From the NCBI RefSeq assembly GCF_003937945.1, contig NZ_RSEC01000063.1, positions 372,001 to 436,000 of the forward strand: DNA of 64,000 nt, in the 5' to 3' direction. Under the pieces are notes generated by a model, which ran no database searches, was not told where the DNA came from, and saw only the letters and a list, made by a program, of their open reading frames with translations. This document shows, in pieces, positions 61,379-64,000 of the stretch. Source of the DNA: Amycolatopsis eburnea (GTDB lineage Bacteria > Actinomycetota > Actinomycetes > Mycobacteriales > Pseudonocardiaceae). The stretch's first letter is position 1; each line of letters begins with the position of its first letter. Both the position numbers and the translations under genes were made by a program.

Positions 61379-62355
61379 GTTTGACCGGATTCACCGCGCC
61401 GTGGTGGTTCCTGCTGCTGATCGCCGTGGCGGCGGTCGCCGTCGGGTACGTGCTCGCCCAGCGGGCGCGGCGGAAGCGGACCATGCGGTTCGCGAACCTC
61501 GACCTGCTGGAGCGGGTCGCGCCGAAGAGCCAGGGCTGGGTCCGGCACGTGCCGGCGGTGCTGATCGTGCTGTCGCTGCTGCTGCTCACCGTGGCGCTGG
61601 CGGGGCCGACCGCCGAGCAGAAGGTGCCGCGCAACCGGGCCACCGTGATGCTGGTGATCGACGTGTCGCTGTCGATGGAGGCCACCGACGTCGCCCCGAC
61701 GCGGCTGAAGGCGGCGCAGGACGCGGCGACCCAGTTCGCGCAGAACATGACGCCGGGCATCAACCTCGGCCTGATCTCGTTCGCGGGCACGGCGACGGTG
61801 CTGGTCAACCCGACCACGGACCGCAACGGCGTGATCAAGGCGATCGAGAACCTGAAGCTGGCGCAGTCGACGGCGACCGGTGAGGGCATCTTCGCGGCCC
61901 TGCAGTCGGTGGAGAGCTTCTCCACCGTCGTGGGCGGCGCCGACGGACCGCCACCCGCCCGGATCGTGCTGATGTCGGACGGCAAGCAGACGGTGCCGGA
62001 GGACCTGTACGCGGCGCGCGGCGGCTACACGGCGGCGCAGGCGGCGAAGCAGGCCGGCGTCCCGATCTCGTCGATCTCCTTCGGCACCACGCACGGCTCG
62101 GTCGACATCGACGGCAAGGCCCAGCCGGTGAGCGTGGACGACGAGTCGCTGCGCGAGATCGCGCGCCTCTCGGGCGGCGACTTCTACAAGGCGGCCAGCG
62201 CCGAGGAGCTGAAGAAGGTCTACGCGGACCTCGGCGAGCAGATCGGCTACGAGATCAAGGACGCCGACGCGAGCAAGCCGTGGGTGGTCGTGGGCACGCT
62301 GATCCTGATGATCGGCGCGGCGGCCAGCCTGTTCGTCGGGCAGAGACTCCCGTGA
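61375..62355 (+). CDS. VWA-domain membrane protein, MoxR partner
   Basis: A 326-residue protein with an N-terminal pair of membrane segments (APWWFLLLIAVAAVAVGYVL; AVLIVLSLLLLTVALAG), a VWA domain holding the metal site DVSLSM (DxSxS), GLISFAGTATVLVNPTTDRN and VLMSDGKQTVPEDLY, and a C-terminal membrane segment (GTLILMIGAAASLFVGQRL). The VWA domain would face outside or inside between the segments and bind a partner when MoxR acts. Same order as in Mycobacterium (Rv1479-Rv1481). Confidence 0.93.
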   Translation: MSLTGFTAPWWFLLLIAVAAVAVGYVLAQRARRKRTMRFANLDLLERVAPKSQGWVRHVPAVLIVLSLLLLTVALAGPTAEQKVPRNRATVMLVIDVSLSMEATDVAPTRLKAAQDAATQFAQNMTPGINLGLISFAGTATVLVNPTTDRNGVIKAIENLKLAQSTATGEGIFAALQSVESFSTVVGGADGPPPARIVLMSDGKQTVPEDLYAARGGYTAAQAAKQAGVPISSISFGTTHGSVDIDGKAQPVSVDDESLREIARLSGGDFYKAASAEELKKVYADLGEQIGYEIKDADASKPWVVVGTLILMIGAAASLFVGQRLP

Positions 62356-62356
62356 C

Positions 62357-62866
62357 TCAGGCTCGGCGGACGCCGTAGAGGCTTCCGCCGAGCAGGGTCA
62401 CCCCGGAGAGGACGCCGCTGACGAAGGGAACCCACGCCGCGGCGCTCCCGAGCAGGGCGAGACCGACGACGCCGAGCACGGTCAGCACCGCGCCGACCAC
62501 CAGGATCGACCGGGTCTTCCACGCCCAGGCCAGCGCGACGAAGTGCAGCCCGACGATCGTGGCGATCCAGGCGACGTTGGCCTCCACCGGCGCTTCCAGC
62601 AGGGTCAGCACGAAGAACCCGGCGACCAGCAGCACGACCTCGCCGATGACGATGACCCGGTAGCTCGGCCCGAACACCGGCCGCCCCTCGAGCGTCGGCC
62701 GCCCGCCCGCGCGCAGACCGAGGACCACCACGGCCGCGAGCGCGAGCACGGCGAGGGCACGCAGCACCCAGCCGAGCGCGGCGGGCAGCGGGGGACCGGA
62801 GTTGACCAGGACGAACACGGCGCCGAACGCGGCGCCGATGAGCGCCCCCAGGAACTGCTGTCGCAT
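62357..62866 (-). CDS. Hypothetical membrane protein
   Basis: A 169-residue protein with five likely membrane segments (FLGALIGAAFGAVFVLVNSG, VLRALAVLALAAVVVLGLRA, IVIGEVVLLVAGFFVLTLLE, then two more), short loops and a basic C-terminus. I recognise no family. It converges on the VWA gene with a 1-base gap and is divergent from the STAND protein. Confidence 0.75.
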   Translation of the reverse strand: MRQQFLGALIGAAFGAVFVLVNSGPPLPAALGWVLRALAVLALAAVVVLGLRAGGRPTLEGRPVFGPSYRVIVIGEVVLLVAGFFVLTLLEAPVEANVAWIATIVGLHFVALAWAWKTRSILVVGAVLTVLGVVGLALLGSAAAWVPFVSGVLSGVTLLGGSLYGVRRA

Positions 62867-62956
62867 CCGGCGAACCTACCGGACGTCGATCATGACGGTT
62901 CGCGGTCACCGTAACGCCCGCGTGGATGGAGGAGACTGTTCCCAGGTACGGCGAAC

Positions 62957-64000
62957 GTGAGGAGCCGGGGGTTGGCGGTCGGGGAGCAGGGGCGGAAGGC
63001 GCCGGCGCGGCGGGTGTTCCTCAGCCACACCAGCGAGCTTGCGGAGTGGCCGAGGCCGCGGTCGTTCGTGGCGGCGGCGAAGGACGCGGTGGCCGCGGCG
63101 GGGGATGCGGTGGTGGACATGTCCGCGTTCACCGCGCGGGACGTGTCACCTGAGCAGCTCGACCGGGAGATGCTGGCCGAGGCCGACATCTACGTCCTGA
63201 TCGCGGGTTTCCGGTACGGCACGCCGGTGCGGGGCCGCCCGGAGGTCTCGTACTGCGAGCAGGAATTCGAGATCGCCACCGCCAGCGGCATGCCGCGTCT
63301 GGTGTTCGTGCTGGCCGAGGACACCGAAGGGCCACCGGCGCTGATCCGGGACCTGGAGCACGGGGCCAAACAGGAAGCGTTCCGCAAACGGCTCCCCGAC
63401 AGCGGTCTCGCCATCACGATGGTGTCCTCGCCCGGCGAACTGGCGACCAAGCTGGAGCGGGCGCTGAATCGGGTCCCTCGGTCCCTGGCGGAGCCGAAGC
63501 TCGCCGGCCGGATTTCGAACATTCCCGCTCGCATGGCCACCTTCACCGGCCGTGACGAGCTGCTGGCCGGGCTGCGGGCGGCGTTGTGTTCGGGGCAGCC
63601 GGCGGTGGTGCAGGCGCTCAACGGAATGGGCGGGGTCGGCAAGACCACCACCGCGATCGAGTACGCTCATCGGCACGCCGAGGACTACGACGTGGCCTGG
63701 TGGATTCCCGCCGAAGACCCCGCTCTCGTCACCAGCCACCTGGTCGATCTCGCCAAAGCCCTGGATCTGGCGACCGAGAAGGACTCTCCCGCGGTCGTGC
63801 TGGCTCGGTTGCGCGGGGCGTTGCAGTCGCGCGGGCGGTGGCTGGTCGTGTTCGACAACGCCGAAGACCCCGCCGCCCTGCGCCCGCTGCTGTTCGCCGG
63901 GGACGGGCACGTGATCATCACTTCGCGGAACCCTGACTGGGAGGACCTCGGTGCCGCGTTGCCGGTGCGGGAATTCACCCGCCCCGAGTCGGTGCAGCTG
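62957..64000 (+). CDS. DUF4062-NB-ARC STAND NTPase, truncated by window end
   Basis: 348 residues are visible and the frame is still open at the right edge. Residues about 18-170 form a DUF4062-like domain (RRVFLSHTSELAEWPRPRSF, AVVDMSAFTARDVSPEQLDR, VLIAGFRYGTPVRGRPEVSY). From about 190 an NB-ARC ATPase begins: FTGRDELLAGLRAAL, Walker A LNGMGGVGKTTTAIEYAHRH (about 222), and Walker B GRWLVVFDNAEDPAALRPLL (about 295), then HVIITSRNPDWEDL. TPR or similar sensor repeats probably follow. Such proteins act in defence or signalling. The GTG at 62957 has only a weak ribosome site. Confidence 0.85.
   Translation, partial: MRSRGLAVGEQGRKAPARRVFLSHTSELAEWPRPRSFVAAAKDAVAAAGDAVVDMSAFTARDVSPEQLDREMLAEADIYVLIAGFRYGTPVRGRPEVSYCEQEFEIATASGMPRLVFVLAEDTEGPPALIRDLEHGAKQEAFRKRLPDSGLAITMVSSPGELATKLERALNRVPRSLAEPKLAGRISNIPARMATFTGRDELLAGLRAALCSGQPAVVQALNGMGGVGKTTTAIEYAHRHAEDYDVAWWIPAEDPALVTSHLVDLAKALDLATEKDSPAVVLARLRGALQSRGRWLVVFDNAEDPAALRPLLFAGDGHVIITSRNPDWEDLGAALPVREFTRPESVQL

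Overview
This is a GC-rich actinobacterial chromosome segment with many GTG starts, ATGA/GTGA gene overlaps and apparently leaderless genes. Gene content points to the Pseudonocardiaceae, most likely an Amycolatopsis-like organism. Two blocks match the order I recall from Mycobacterium tuberculosis: pgsA2-gcvH-garA-ftsR-BFN-MerR-gcvP (17.1-25.7 kb; Rv1822-Rv1832) and acn-ripA-moxR-DUF58-VWA (53-62.4 kb; Rv1475c-Rv1481). The taxon is an inference; there is no rRNA in the window.

Layout. 0-1.24 kb: the 3' part of an ISL3-type element. 1.25-4.4 kb: a MarR-MFS exporter-dienelactone hydrolase-DUF6295 operon. 4.5-10.2 kb: a zinc-starvation locus. It has a His-rich protein, a COG0523 metallochaperone, cysteine-free L31, L32 and an MRF-like degenerate GTPase on the minus strand, and L28-L33-S14-S18 paralogues on the plus strand, with the two groups diverging from one short promoter. 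A 1,518-bp IS4-family element with a 10-bp target duplication has split the hairpin between the His-rich gene and the COG0523 gene. 10.3-16.5 kb: siroheme synthase, hydrolase, crotonase plus acyl-CoA ligase, two related lipoproteins. 16.6-17.1 kb: an array of 108-bp hairpin repeats. 17.1-25.7 kb: phospholipid synthesis, GarA, FtsR, thioredoxin, and gcvP behind a tandem glycine riboswitch.

25.7-30.6 kb is a compact glycan locus: a sugar epimerase, a GT-C/GT2 fusion glycosyltransferase, a GtrA membrane protein and an SQD1-like UDP-sulfoquinovose synthase. 30.6-38 kb: SnoaL-like protein, XRE regulator with two matching operators, a catalytically degenerate aldo/keto reductase, a membrane protein with a 12-residue tandem repeat, and two CNNM/CorC-type proteins. 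38.2 kb: AcnR. 39-42.1 kb: a type VII (ESX) accessory cluster with EspG. 42.1-45.3 kb: peptidase, amino-acid dehydrogenase and a LysR regulator. 45.4-49.8 kb: ergothioneine genes egtABCD without egtE. 50.4-52.9 kb: a secreted peptidase and an MgtC-family protein with a possible leader peptide. 53-62.4 kb: aconitase with an AcnR-type site over its -10 box, a RipA-like cell-wall hydrolase, and MoxR-DUF58-VWA. The window ends inside a DUF4062/NB-ARC STAND protein.

Strongest leads: the glycan locus, the zinc-responsive ribosome-remodelling locus with its IS insertion, the linked AcnR sites on acnR and acn, the 108-bp repeats and their similarity to the hairpin at 4.85 kb, the degenerate aldo/keto reductase, and the truncated STAND gene.
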